From positions 86,958-150,957 of the forward strand of contig JFHB01000063.1 of assembly GCA_000729835.1 (NCBI GenBank): a stretch of 64,000 nt of DNA, in the 5' to 3' direction. Source of the stretch: Atkinsonella hypoxylon. Taxonomy: Eukaryota; Ascomycota; Sordariomycetes; Hypocreales; Clavicipitaceae. A model generated the notes under the pieces. It worked only from the letters and a program-made list of their open reading frames with translations, searched no databases and had not been told where the DNA came from. Shown piece after piece: positions 43,549 through 53,674 of this stretch (within the stretch, counting starts at the first letter, position 1; every line of letters starts with the position of its first letter). A program made the position numbers and the translations under genes.

Positions 43549-46376
43549 ATGGAGCAAATCGAGACACAAGCCTCGGATTTGCGCTACTTGGCGCAAGCTC
43601 CCGTTGCGCTGAGCGATGCGGCAAGCGTATTGTATGATACACCACGGCCGGGACCGCATGGCAGTCCCTCTGGTTCCGCAGGATACGGAGACAATTCCGC
43701 GGTGGCTGCTGCTGCTGGTTCGCTATCCAACGCTAACAAAAGAAAGTCGGTTGACGATGCCGCTGCCCAGAAGCAGACCAGGAGTAAGAGAAACCGGGTG
43801 AGTGTGCTGGTCCATGTCCTCTTCTCCTACCGTTGTGTCGCCCGCGTGGCCGGGTAGCTCTTGATTGAAACCGCCTTGCCCCCCTTCCCTTGCGGGTTTT
43901 GTGTCACGATACTCTGCCATGGTCTGTTTTCCATGACGTCCGATATGTGGCTTGTGCGACGACTGACTCTCACGAACTGCATGCAAGTACTCCTTTACTT
44001 TCCACAATTTCGTGACATGGTTGTTTCGTTCATATGCCCCCTCCTTTTGTTCTTTCGCCACTGACTGTGTCGTCTCTTCTAGTATATTTCGATAGCATGG
44101 TAAGCCACGTCACACCTTCACGGTACAAGTTACTGAGAAGCGACGTATCTGATTACGGTGCGTCTGTGCTGGTATCTGACTGTCAGTAAACAGTAACGAG
44201 TGTAAGAGACGGAAAATCAAATGCAATGGAGAGACCCCATGTCAGCGTTGCGGAAACCTCAACCTATCGTGCTTGTACGCCCCCAACTGCTGCTCCAGCA
44301 GTTTCAAGGACTCCGATGAGTTCAAGTCAGTCACCAGCCAATTGAATCGCCTCCAAGAGGAGGTCAAGTGGCTGAATCAAACAATCAAGAAAATGCGGGC
44401 AGATTCAGCTCGTCTTGGTGCTTCTTCGACTGAGCGCATAATGAACGGCGGGCTATCACCAGCTGTTGAACCCTCTCCATCCCGGAGCTCATTGTCTTTA
44501 TCCCACCATGACATGCCTCTCTATAAAGGCGGGGCTTTTCGTGGTCCTACTAGCATGGCATTCAATCTAGATGTGGCTAACAATACGATTGCGAATATGG
44601 GATACCGAGGGATCGATGAAAACGACGATCAGGATCAGCAGGGAACTGACGTCGCTGTGCAGATGTCAACGACCATTGGGGGTTACGATCCGCTTTTTGA
44701 CTTTGACAAGGATGAAATGGTCCGCCTATGTCGCTTCCACGAGGAAGAGATTGGTATAATGTACCCGGTCCTCAACATTCATTCAGTCATCGCTCATGCA
44801 AAGTCCATCGCACCGTATCTGGAGACTGCTCGGAACCAACAATGGTCAGAGGCCTTGAATGATGAAAAGACATTGCAGCTGAAGATGGTCATGTGCTGCG
44901 CGTTGGTTGTCGAGTCGCACGGCCACAGCGAAAAGGCCGTCCGCCTTTACGAGAGCATGGATGCTGTGGTCAACAGGAAGCTCATGTCCGATGCTAGCGA
45001 TGTGGCCAACCTCCCGCTACTCTGCCTGTTGGCTGGGTACAGGTTTTTGTCTAATGAAGAAGTCTTATCATGGAGGGTTATTGGTCAAGTCATGAGACTT
45101 TGCTTGGAAGTAGGCATACACCAGAAGAGGGGCCTGATGCAGATCCGCGATGAATCGGAGCGGAAGAATGCTTTGAACAGTTTCTGGTCGGCCTACGTCT
45201 TGGATCGTCGCTGGGCATTTGGAACGGGGCTCCCTTTTGCCGTTCAGGACCAGGAAATTGACCCCAATTTGCCCATGCCGGTAAGCATAGTTTCACAAGC
45301 AGAATTGGGTATCGCGATGCGCATTTATTGACTCATTTGTGCTTCTAGGACGAATATCCCTTCCTAGTTGCTATGATCACGTACTCCCGCGTAGGTGCCA
45401 AGGTCTGGCGCCAAGTATCTCACTTCGGCCCCGTTCTAGCACGGGAGCTGAGACAGGAAGAGATTGAGAATCTAGACCAAGAGATTCTTCAATGGTACGA
45501 GACGGTACCTGACGAGGTCAAGGTTCGAAACTGGGACAAAGAGAAGCAAATTACTTCAACACCATCGTATAATCTGCAGCGCCTCAGAATTTGGACATAC
45601 TTGAGGCTAAACCAGGCACGTTGATCATGCTCACCAGATCGCAAGAGGGAGAGTCTTTGCTGACTTGAAGACAGATTCGCATTTGGCTTTACACACCAAT
45701 ATTGCACAGCGCCACGAGCATCATGCAGCATCCGGGACAGGCGCAGCGGGTTGTGGATCTAGCAAAAGACACCATCCAATATCTGAACCACCTAAACAGC
45801 ACAACCAACTTGTATCGGCGCGCCCAATTGTTCTACAATCAGTTCCTCGCATCGGCAATAGCGGTGGTATTCCTGGCCTCAGTCCATGCACCCGTCCGTT
45901 TTAGTGCCGTTTGCAGAGAAGAGTTTTACATGGCACTAGACTTGGTCAAAGACCTGTCCGCAAAGAGCTGGGTGTCCCAACGACTGTGGCGGACGATCCG
46001 ATCGCTTAAAGACGTGGCGCCACGATTTGGCCTGAATCCTGACGACGACGCTCATTCGAACGCGGCTCTGGGCATGATTGGACTTGCAAGAGGAGGAAAT
46101 ATGGGCAACAGCACTGCCGTGGAGCAGACGCCCTTTGGACATATGAGCATGCCGCAAAGTCATCCTTCTCACACGTCGACTGACCAGTCGGTAGACCAGA
46201 ATGGCAAGAAGATTCAAAACGAGCTGTCGCGTATTTTCGAGGGGTATGTTGGGCTGAACGGGTTTCAGTTTGGTGGTGATCAAGTGCAGTCGCATGCTGA
46301 CATGGCGCCTGATTCAGCGGGCGGCATGTTCACTGCCAACGGCACAGTGTTTTCTCATCTGCGAGAGATGTTTTAG
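43549..46376 (+). CDS. Zn(II)2Cys6 transcription factor with fungal-specific TF domain
   Basis: Five exons: 43549-43797, 44083-44099 (only 17 nt), 44194-45280, 45349-45615 and 45675-46376; 773 residues. The N-terminus (1-83) is disordered and ends in a basic KRKS...SKRNR stretch. The DNA-binding cluster (about 89-115) has six Cys spaced C-x2-C-x6-C-x5-C-x2-C-x6-C. The micro-exon supplies YISIA and two bases of the first Cys codon, so skipping it destroys the zinc cluster. A coiled coil (about 130-150) follows for dimerisation. The fungal_trans domain spans about 250-480. The last intron (45616-45674) is GC-AG; only this keeps NQ joined to IRIWLYTPILHS. The target pathway cannot be told from sequence. 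The gene starts at the first in-frame ATG. Confidence 0.9.
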
Positions 46377-46792
46377 GAAGTTTTCCGTCGGACGGGTCGA
46401 CACCGCTTCGTGACATGCTCTGCATTGGCATTGTACCCGAGGGAGCGGCGCACAATATGGAAGTGACATGATGTACCCAACTCCCGCTGAATGTACAAAT
46501 GGGGAGAATAAGCCAGAACAGTAGATTTGCACCATCAACCCCAAATCTTCAATTATCCTCGCACTCATGATATCGTACTTGACCTGTTCATCTTTTTACA
46601 CCTACACCTACCTAGGCTCCATTTGCCATCGGCGGCAATGCTTCCGCCCTGTTCAATGTAGACCATACAGTCACTACAGCCATTCGCTAAACTCGTCCAT
46701 ATCCGTCTTGAACTAAAAATAAAAAAAACCCATGGTTCTTTCTATCCAACGACAAAAATCCACAAAAATGTCCCAACCTAAAAATAAATCTT
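46377..46792. other. intergenic between regulator and tRNA-Asp
   Basis: About 415 bases; 3' flank of the regulator and the downstream terminator region of the tRNA. Nothing else recognised. Confidence 0.6.
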
Positions 46793-46864
46793 CTCTCCCG
46801 CCGGGAATTGAACCCGGGTCTCAAGCGTGACAAGCTCGCATACTGACCACTATACTACGGAAGA
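46793..46864 (-). tRNA. tRNA-Asp (GTC)
   Basis: Seventy-two bases fold as a full cloverleaf on the minus strand. The acceptor stem TCTTCCG pairs with CGGGAGA, the anticodon loop TTGTCAC carries GTC, and the anticodon stem is CGAGC/GCTTG. The T arm is CCGGG-TTCAATT-CCCGG, with internal B box GGTTCAATTCC. The discriminator is G, as expected for Asp. No intron and no encoded CCA. A T5 run on the sense strand (plus-strand A run at 46780-46784) lies 8 nt downstream as the Pol III terminator. Confidence 0.97.
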
Positions 46865-47942
46865 CAAATGGCTTTGTGAAGCCATCGTAGTGGGGCTGCT
46901 CACGTGATGGACAATGTTGGTTATACACGTCTCCGAGGTGCCAGGCACCTACTCATTCATATTCATGATGATGCCATACTTGATGAAATAGTATGGTTAA
47001 TCAAAGACGTAAAGAACCAAGTCCGACATCGCGTCAAAGCGAAGAATGCCAGCGCCGCATCTCAGCCCCGTGTTTGCCTTCCTGGAAGTGGAAGGATTTG
47101 TTTGGAGCCAATCATCCGCAAGTCGCTGGCCACGACCTTTGTCTTGATCCATTTCAGCATGCGGTAGGTACTCGGACACGCAGATCTGGTGACTTCTTCA
47201 AGGAGATCCCAGATTTGCCGCCCAACATGGTGATTTGGGCGGACCTCGAGGGTTGATCGTGTTGAAGTTCAACCATGTTGAAGAGCCGGAAACCGAGGGC
47301 ATGTTATATCATATGAGGGTCACGGGCAAGTGAGAAAACTTTGCCGCACAGGTCTAAGCAATTCTTCACTATGAAAGACTTGACAAGTCAGGCGCCGTCT
47401 TTATTTGTGAAAGGCATTAATTGTGTCCTTTTGATTATGTACACGATGTCATTATGGAACCTATGCCGTTACTTTAGAAAGGCGAGGCGCCGTCTTTATT
47501 CTTTGTGATAGCTATCAATTATGTCCTTTCGATTATGTACATGAGGCCATTACGGAACCCATGCCGTTACTTCGGAAAGGCGAGGCGCCGGCTTTATTCT
47601 TTCTGATAGCCTTCAATTGTGTCCTTTCGATCATGTACATGAGGCCATTTTGAACCCCATGCCGTTCTTCAGAAAGACGAGGCGCTTTTCATTTCTGTGA
47701 TGCTGCATATGCATCCATGTTGTTCATGCTTTACGCGAAATGCCACCAATACCAAAATGCTCCCAAGTTTGCATATGCCCCATTGTACCAATATGTGCGA
47801 AGAAGGCAGGGAAAACAGAAAATCTCGATGTGGTATTGTACAGTAGAGAGACAGTAGTCGGAATCTGGTCTTGTTTCATGTTCGAAAACGAGGTATCCAA
47901 ATTCCTGTTTCGTGGTAGCGTACTGCCGTACGACTTCCTTTA
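46865..47942. other. intergenic region with a ~97-bp tandem repeat
   Basis: Between tRNA-Asp and the GT34 gene's stop. Open frames to 47256 lack motifs. The notable content is the repeat at 47391-47705, listed separately. Confidence 0.6.
47391..47705. repeat. ~97-bp imperfect tandem repeat, 3.2 copies
   Basis: Units start with GGCGCCGTCTTTATT-like sequence at 47391, 47486 and 47584, with a truncated copy at 47681; spacing is 95, 98 and 97 bp. Each unit includes AATTGTGTCCTTT, GATTATGTACA and CCATGCCGTTACTT-like segments. The copies differ by scattered substitutions and small indels. It does not read as a repeated protein in any one frame, because unit lengths vary. Confidence 0.85.
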
Positions 47943-49310
47943 TTATAAAGTTTCGTTCTTCAAAGCTTTTGGTGGTCCGTGTGCAAGAAGATCGGCTTCT
48001 TGAATGTAAAAAGTAGGCTTCTCCTTGAGGTATTGCTCGTGGAATAGTTTGAGGTAAGGTCCCGGCAATTGCTGACCCACGTCAAGCTTGATTTGGTCGT
48101 CCTTTCCCGTCCACAAATGGCGGATGAAGATGCCGTGGCAGTTCGATTCAGCTTGTGGAAAGCCATTTGCTTCGTTGCATGGCAGCTCCCGAATGTGCTC
48201 ATTGTAGTGGTACCGTACAAACGTGCCAAAACCGCCCTGATCAGTCGGCTGACCAGGCGCGTTGAGGCGGAAATCTTGGCAGCCAGGAAATGGAGTCTGG
48301 TCATCGGGACATCTGTTCCAGTCATCCATGATCTTGTACGTCATTTGGTTGTTTTGCGAAATAATGAAGCCAGTGTTGAGGTATAGCTTGCCAAACTTGT
48401 CTTTGTTGAAGTTTGCATTAGGATCAACGGCAAGGGCCATTGAGTTGTTATCGGGATAAAGCTTCCAGTAGTTCATCAACCACTCAAAAGGTAGATCAAG
48501 GTGGTGAAAAATGGCGTCAGAGTCCAGATAGATGCACACATCGTGCTCCTTGAGGATCTTGGAGATGACAGAAGGCTTCTTCCACGAGGCGCGGCGGTCA
48601 CCTGGGTCAACGGTGTTGACGTAGTAGTATTTGTACCCATGAAGGCGCGCTGCATAGCCATGTCAGCTCATCTCCGCCCTTCAGCTTTGGTTTGTCCTGG
48701 GCCATAATCAATACAAAACGGGAGCTGGTACATACCATAGACGTAGTGATTGAGTAAGCCCAAGGAGAGGCCATGCACATCATGGCCGTTGCCCCAGTCC
48801 ATGACATCGGGGCCAAAAATCTCGCCCGAGTGATTGAAGGCGCGGTTGTCGAGGTCGATAATACACAGGTTCTCGCGCATGGGCTGCTGCCAGCGTGGCT
48901 TCTCCGGCAGTTTCCACTCGAACGCATCGTACGGCCTGAAAGTGGTTGAATCTGGGGTAATTGATGGTCTGAAAAGCTGCTTCAGGTAGAATTCTCGAAG
49001 CTCGTCATCGCTTTTGGAGACTGCAGGCGCGCTCAAGCCGACATGCGCCACAGACTGTGAGGCGTCCGAGTCGTTGACGATTGTTAGCGTTGAGTCAGTA
49101 GTAGGCCTCGAGTTTGGTCTGTTGATTCAAGAGGAAACCGATCAGTTTGATTTATTTGTAATTCCAGGTGGCTATAATTTAGACCAAGATGGTGCTCGCA
49201 TACCGGAGGGGAATTTCCCAGGTTTCCAGGGAGTCAAGAGCAAGTCCGACGAGTGCCACGACGAAAAATACTGATCCCACCAAGATCATCAAGCCCTTGG
49301 TTGACCGCAT
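47943..49310 (-). CDS. alpha-1,2-galactosyltransferase / Mnn10-like glycosyltransferase (GT34)
   Basis: Golgi type II membrane enzyme that adds sugars to mannan or glycoprotein side chains (Gma12/Mnn10 family). Exons on the minus strand: 49310-49204, 49118-48736 and 48649-47943; 398 residues. Residues about 7-26 form the single signal-anchor helix after a short basic start. A stem region follows to about 85. The catalytic domain has YLDSDAIFHH, whose DxD binds Mn2+ and the nucleotide sugar, then LNTGFIIS, DQGGFGTF and HLWTGKDD, in family order. Introns are 85 and 86 nt, both GTATG. Whether the donor sugar is galactose or mannose cannot be told from sequence. Confidence 0.92.
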
Positions 49311-50972
49311 GGAATTGCTTAGCATCTTGGGCGGTGCAATGCCAGCACGCTGGGGTCTTGGTTTCCAAAATACAGGGCAAAACTGCTAGGCCAAAGTACG
49401 AGCACGAGAAGTTTTGTCTTGGGCCTGGTTGTGTCTGGCCTTGTCTGGCCTTGGCCAGTGTTTTCGAGAGATAAGAGAACCTCCCGGGAGTGGCGGGCGG
49501 GGTGGCGTAGGGAGCGGGATCCCGGTGGAATTTGTCTGAAAGAAGGCGCGTGCACGGTGAGAGAAAAAAAAAAAAAAAGAGGTTAATAAAGAGAAAGAAA
49601 TGAATAGAGGAATAAAAACTGGGTCTTGTGTTGTTAGGCTAGCATAGGGCTGGTATGAATTCTCCGGCAGGAGCAAGGCATAAGAAGGGATGAAGAAAAA
49701 GGAAGAAAGGGAAAATGAAAAGGAAGAAAAGAGAGAAGGAGGTTGGCGACAGATGATGCCTGTTGGAGAGAAGACAAGTTAAGTACAAGTAAAGCTACAA
49801 GTACGGCTACAAGTACGGCTCAGCCGAGTTCTTAAAGGGGAAGGAGAAAGTCAAAACAAGACAAGATAAGGCGACGGCGAAGGTGAGACGCGCACGGGGT
49901 ACTCCGAAGTGTCTGCTCCTTCCCTACTCTGCTCTCTCTGCTCTCTCTGCTCTAGATCAAGCAGACTGTGTGTCCCCCGCGTCCATTTTAATCTTGGCTT
50001 TTCGCAGCCGAGCCAGCTAATTAGAGCAATTGAAGATGGGGACGCGTGTCTTGGCTTGGCAGGGTCGTTAGCTCGTTAGTGGCACCTCGCTGCAGCCACG
50101 GAGAACGAAGAACGATCTTCAAAATCCACCAGACATGTTCTCTTCCCGCCCAACTGGGAGCCTCCCTTGACGGTTATTAGTGAAGGGAAAAAGGGTTTTA
50201 TTTATTATTTATTATTTATTTATTTATATTTAATTTAAACCCCCCCCCCCCCCGATCCCTCACATTCGAGAACCCAAGAGTAATGAGTTATAGATTCATG
50301 CCATCCAATGTGCAATCTACAACCTCTCGCAGCAATGTTCAACCTGTCGCCTAACAAGGGCAGGCTCGCCTCCACAACGGCTGAACTTGATGACGAGTCC
50401 GCTTCATTGGTGGCTTGCTCCAAGCGCCTTGTCAACCGACAATCTAACGAAATCCGGAAACCCAACAGGAGTGCGTAACGGCGATTGCGGGCTATTCCCA
50501 GACTGGACTGGTGCAAATCAGACCTGGAGGAGCCGGGCCCTCGCCACGCCATGTATGAGGTGTCCTTTTTTGCTTGTTCTAGGTACTGGTGAGACCATTG
50601 GCTTGGTCTCATCTTTGAAAGCTATCAAGTTGCGGGCAGATAGGAACAAGTGACGGCCCTCTACTATTTTGAATAATAATCAAAAAGGGGGAGGAAACGA
50701 ATCCTTTATCATGCGACCGTTCCCATGTCCTCCGACACGACGCCCCCCAAAAATGATGCCTTTGAGGCTCCTGTGAGGCAGTTGGGGGATGGCGTGGGAA
50801 TGGCACCGTGTTAGAACGGACGCAAGAACAAGCGTAGCCGTGCATTGGGAGAACTAAAAGAACAACAGCGTCAAGGTCCGCTCTCAAAAATGCATAATAC
50901 GTGCATGGTCCATTGATAGGAGTTGCGCGAAATAATAAAACACCTCTGTTGCAAATATCCCTTTGAGAATTC
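49311..50972. other. intergenic region between the GT34 gene and BTN1
   Basis: 1.7 kb with the GT34 promoter and the BTN1 3' flank. It holds A/G-rich DNA (about 49560-49740), CTCTCTG repeats (about 49930-49955), TTTATTA repeats and a C15 run (about 50198-50255). No gene is visible. Confidence 0.6.
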
Positions 50973-52610
50973 TCATGCATGCTGCGCTTCAATCCTGCGA
51001 CACCAATCCCGGCCATGCACTACCTGATAGGCACAGAGTTTTGGCTCCAACGGAATGCTCACAAACGCCGCTATGCAAATGCCAGCACTGTCGCTGACAG
51101 TCGTGGCACTCAGACTGAACTCTCGCTCGTCCTCGGGAACGTTTTCCATGATCTCTGCAAAGCAATTGACGTACACCGCGCCACCAAGCAGGCCTTCCCA
51201 GAAAATGATGATGAAGACGATGTACACTGATGGGATAAAGAAGTACAGACTCTGCAGTATCAGTAACGCCAAATTACCCACTTGAAGGAAGGAGGGCACG
51301 TAAAGGTGGTGTATGCGAAAGAAGGGAGTTGATGACCGGGAAACAAAGACACCCAGTTGGTATAAGAAGCCATAGAATGGATAGAAACCACGGTATTCGT
51401 CAAACGGGGAGGACTCCACAGGGAACAGCAGCGTAGGCGAGACGCCTTGGTTGATGGTGTACTCAGCCACATAGACCAAGAGAAGAGGTGCCATGTAGGG
51501 CACGATCAAAGCCCCCGCTCTCCCAAGGTTGCTCTTCAACGAGTTCCCCGTTTCGCGGTGCGCCAACAACGCAGCACGCGCATTGAATGGCCCCGGTGCG
51601 AGGAGAGCCGACGATGCCGCCCCTTGCGGCACATCCTCCTCCATCTCTTCCCCCGCCAGTTCGCGGTCCGGAACCGTCTCGTAATCTTTCCCCCGTGAAG
51701 CCTGCAGCGGTCCAAGCGGCAGGACGAAGAAGAAGCTGACGAACATGACGGCAGGCAAGCAGGCCGAAAAAAGCAAACTATCTCTCACGCTAAACCGCCA
51801 CCACTCCGTCAAGACGACGTACAATCCCGCTCCTACCAGACCGGCTGCCCCGGTGCCCGAGCCCCAGCCCATCAGGCTGACGTGGCCGTAGTAGTGCGAC
51901 AGACCCAAGAAGCTCAGCTCGCCTCCTCCGCTGCTGAGACTGGCCAAGACGACGCCCACCATTTTGACGGACACGGATTCAGAAGGCGGTGTTAACGCGA
52001 CCATGAGCATCCCGACGGTTGAGAAGGCGATGAAGACGAGGACGCGAAGGCGGTAGGGCGCCCGATGGATGAAGTACGGCGCAATGAGCTTTGTGAAGAA
52101 AGAAGGCATCACATCTGCGAGGAGGACGATGCCTTTCGGGACAGACGAACCGACCAAGTCTTGCGCGGCGGAGAGGATAATGACGTAGAGAACATTGTTG
52201 ATCAGGCCTGTTTGCATGAACACGATGTGCCCAGTCAGTCAGTTTCGGTGCTCGACACAAACGGCAGCTCCGCCATTCAACACCGGGTTGATTTCTGCAT
52301 ATAGCGCACCGAATAGCCAGAAGGCAATCAAGACCTTGGTGTCAGGATGCTGGAGCAAGCCAGCTATCCTGGCACGATAAGCAGCCCACGAAGAAGCTGG
52401 TGTTCCGGGAAGCGGAAGGGGCAGTCGCCCTGGCGAAAGGGACGTTATTCGACCTCGACCTGTCATTGCGCTTCGTAATGCATGTCCAGGGCCGAACGTG
52501 TAGACATGATCCCAGGGCTGGGGATCCGTAATATCAACGGTGTGTCGTCGATGGAAGTTGTGAGAGATGAAAGAACTGTGTCCGGGTCGGGACCCACTTA
52601 AGTTATTCAT
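50973..52610 (-). CDS. BTN1: vacuolar/lysosomal membrane protein Btn1 (CLN3, battenin)
   Basis: Polytopic vacuole membrane protein of the CLN3 family, linked to vacuolar pH and basic amino acid homeostasis. Exons 52610-52310 and 52207-50973 give 511 residues; intron of 102 nt. The splice gives [22 protein letters not shown], the conserved start of the first membrane helix (about 95-115). About ten further helices follow, with a Ser/Gly-rich family segment ([16 protein letters not shown], then [11 protein letters not shown]) and a hydrophilic loop at about 285-350. [11 protein letters not shown] is another family motif. The N-tail (1 to about 90) is long and disordered. Only 158 bp separate its start from the divergent phosphatase gene. 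Confidence 0.93.
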
Positions 52611-52768
52611 CTCGGAACCGGACCACAGGAATGATGAAAAAGTATTACCTCACAAGCACCACTTTTTACCCCAAAGATCATCCAACCTTTAAAACACAAC
52701 TGCCTCCGTTTCAAAAGGAAGAAGTAGAGAATTAATATAAAAAAAAAAAAAAAAAAAAAAGGCAAAAC
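52611..52768. promoter_or_regulatory. compact divergent promoter with a poly-A tract
   Basis: Just 158 bp lie between the BTN1 start (leftward) and the phosphatase start (rightward). A run of about 21 A (52740-52760) ends 8 nt before the rightward ATG. Poly(dA:dT) tracts exclude nucleosomes and are frequent in shared fungal promoters. Confidence 0.6.
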
Positions 52769-53674
52769 ATGGGCAAACAAATCCATCTCGTCCGTCACGC
52801 CCAAGGCCTGCACAATCTCACCGTCGAAAACGAGTCCATCCGCGATCCAGATCTCACCCCGCTAGGCAAGCAGCAGTGCGCCGACCTCCGGGCCTCGTTC
52901 CCCCGTCACGCACAACTCACCAGGCTCGTCGCGTCGCCTCTCCGAAGGACAATCCACACCTGCGACCTGGCCTTTGGCGGGCCGGACAGACTGTATCCCA
53001 TCGTCCTCCTCGACACCCTCCAGGAGGTATCCGACGCCCCCTGCGACACAGGCTCGAGCAAGGCGGACCTCGTCGCCGAGTTCGCCGACAAGATCGACAC
53101 CGGCCGCGTGAGAGATGGCTGGACGGCCAAGGGCCAAGGCAGCGTCTTTGAGCCCACGATGGAGGCGCTGACGGCGCGGAGCAAGGACGCCAGAAGGGCA
53201 CTGAAGCAGATTTTCGATGAAGCGGAGGGGGACGTGGCTGTTGTCTTGCACGGGGGTATCCTCCACTTTATTACGGATGACTGGGAGGGTGTTCCTCTTG
53301 GAAGAGGTGAGCTTTTTAATTTACTCCGGGCTGATGATTTGGTTTGTTTTTAACAAGAGAGTATTTACTGCGATGTACTTGGGTTCTTTTTTTTTTTTTT
53401 GTCCCCTGAAATTCGTTTCCAAGAAGTGGTTTTATATGCATGTAAACTGACGCTGAATATGGATATTCTAGCCACTGCGTGGACCAACTGCATGTGCAGA
53501 TCATACACCTTTGCCGAAGCGCACGAGGACGACGACGTGAGGCTCGTGGAGACGGAGGAGAGTTGGCGACGGAGACAGCACGTGGCGCGGCAACCTCTCG
53601 GTGTGACGGAGCAGAGGGAGTTGAGGCTGGTGGTTCAACAGAGGATTGCGTCGTGTCTGAAGATCAGGTCTTAG
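52769..53674 (+). CDS. histidine phosphatase, phosphoglycerate mutase-like family
   Basis: Exons 52769-53306 and 53472-53674 give 246 residues; the intron is 165 nt. The phosphohistidine motif LVRHAQGLHN sits at residues 7-16 (active-site His10), Arg58 and Arg59 in SPLRRT follow, and LHGG (about 164-167) carries the second catalytic His. The Leu-His-Asn after the RHG motif resembles the fungal broad-specificity phosphatases related to yeast YOR283W. The substrate cannot be assigned. The second exon restores WTNCMCRSYTF, where family members have the conserved Trp-x-Asn-x-Glu/Phe-Arg-Ser-Tyr; here Cys-Met-Cys replaces part of it. Start is the first ATG after the A tract. Confidence 0.88.
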
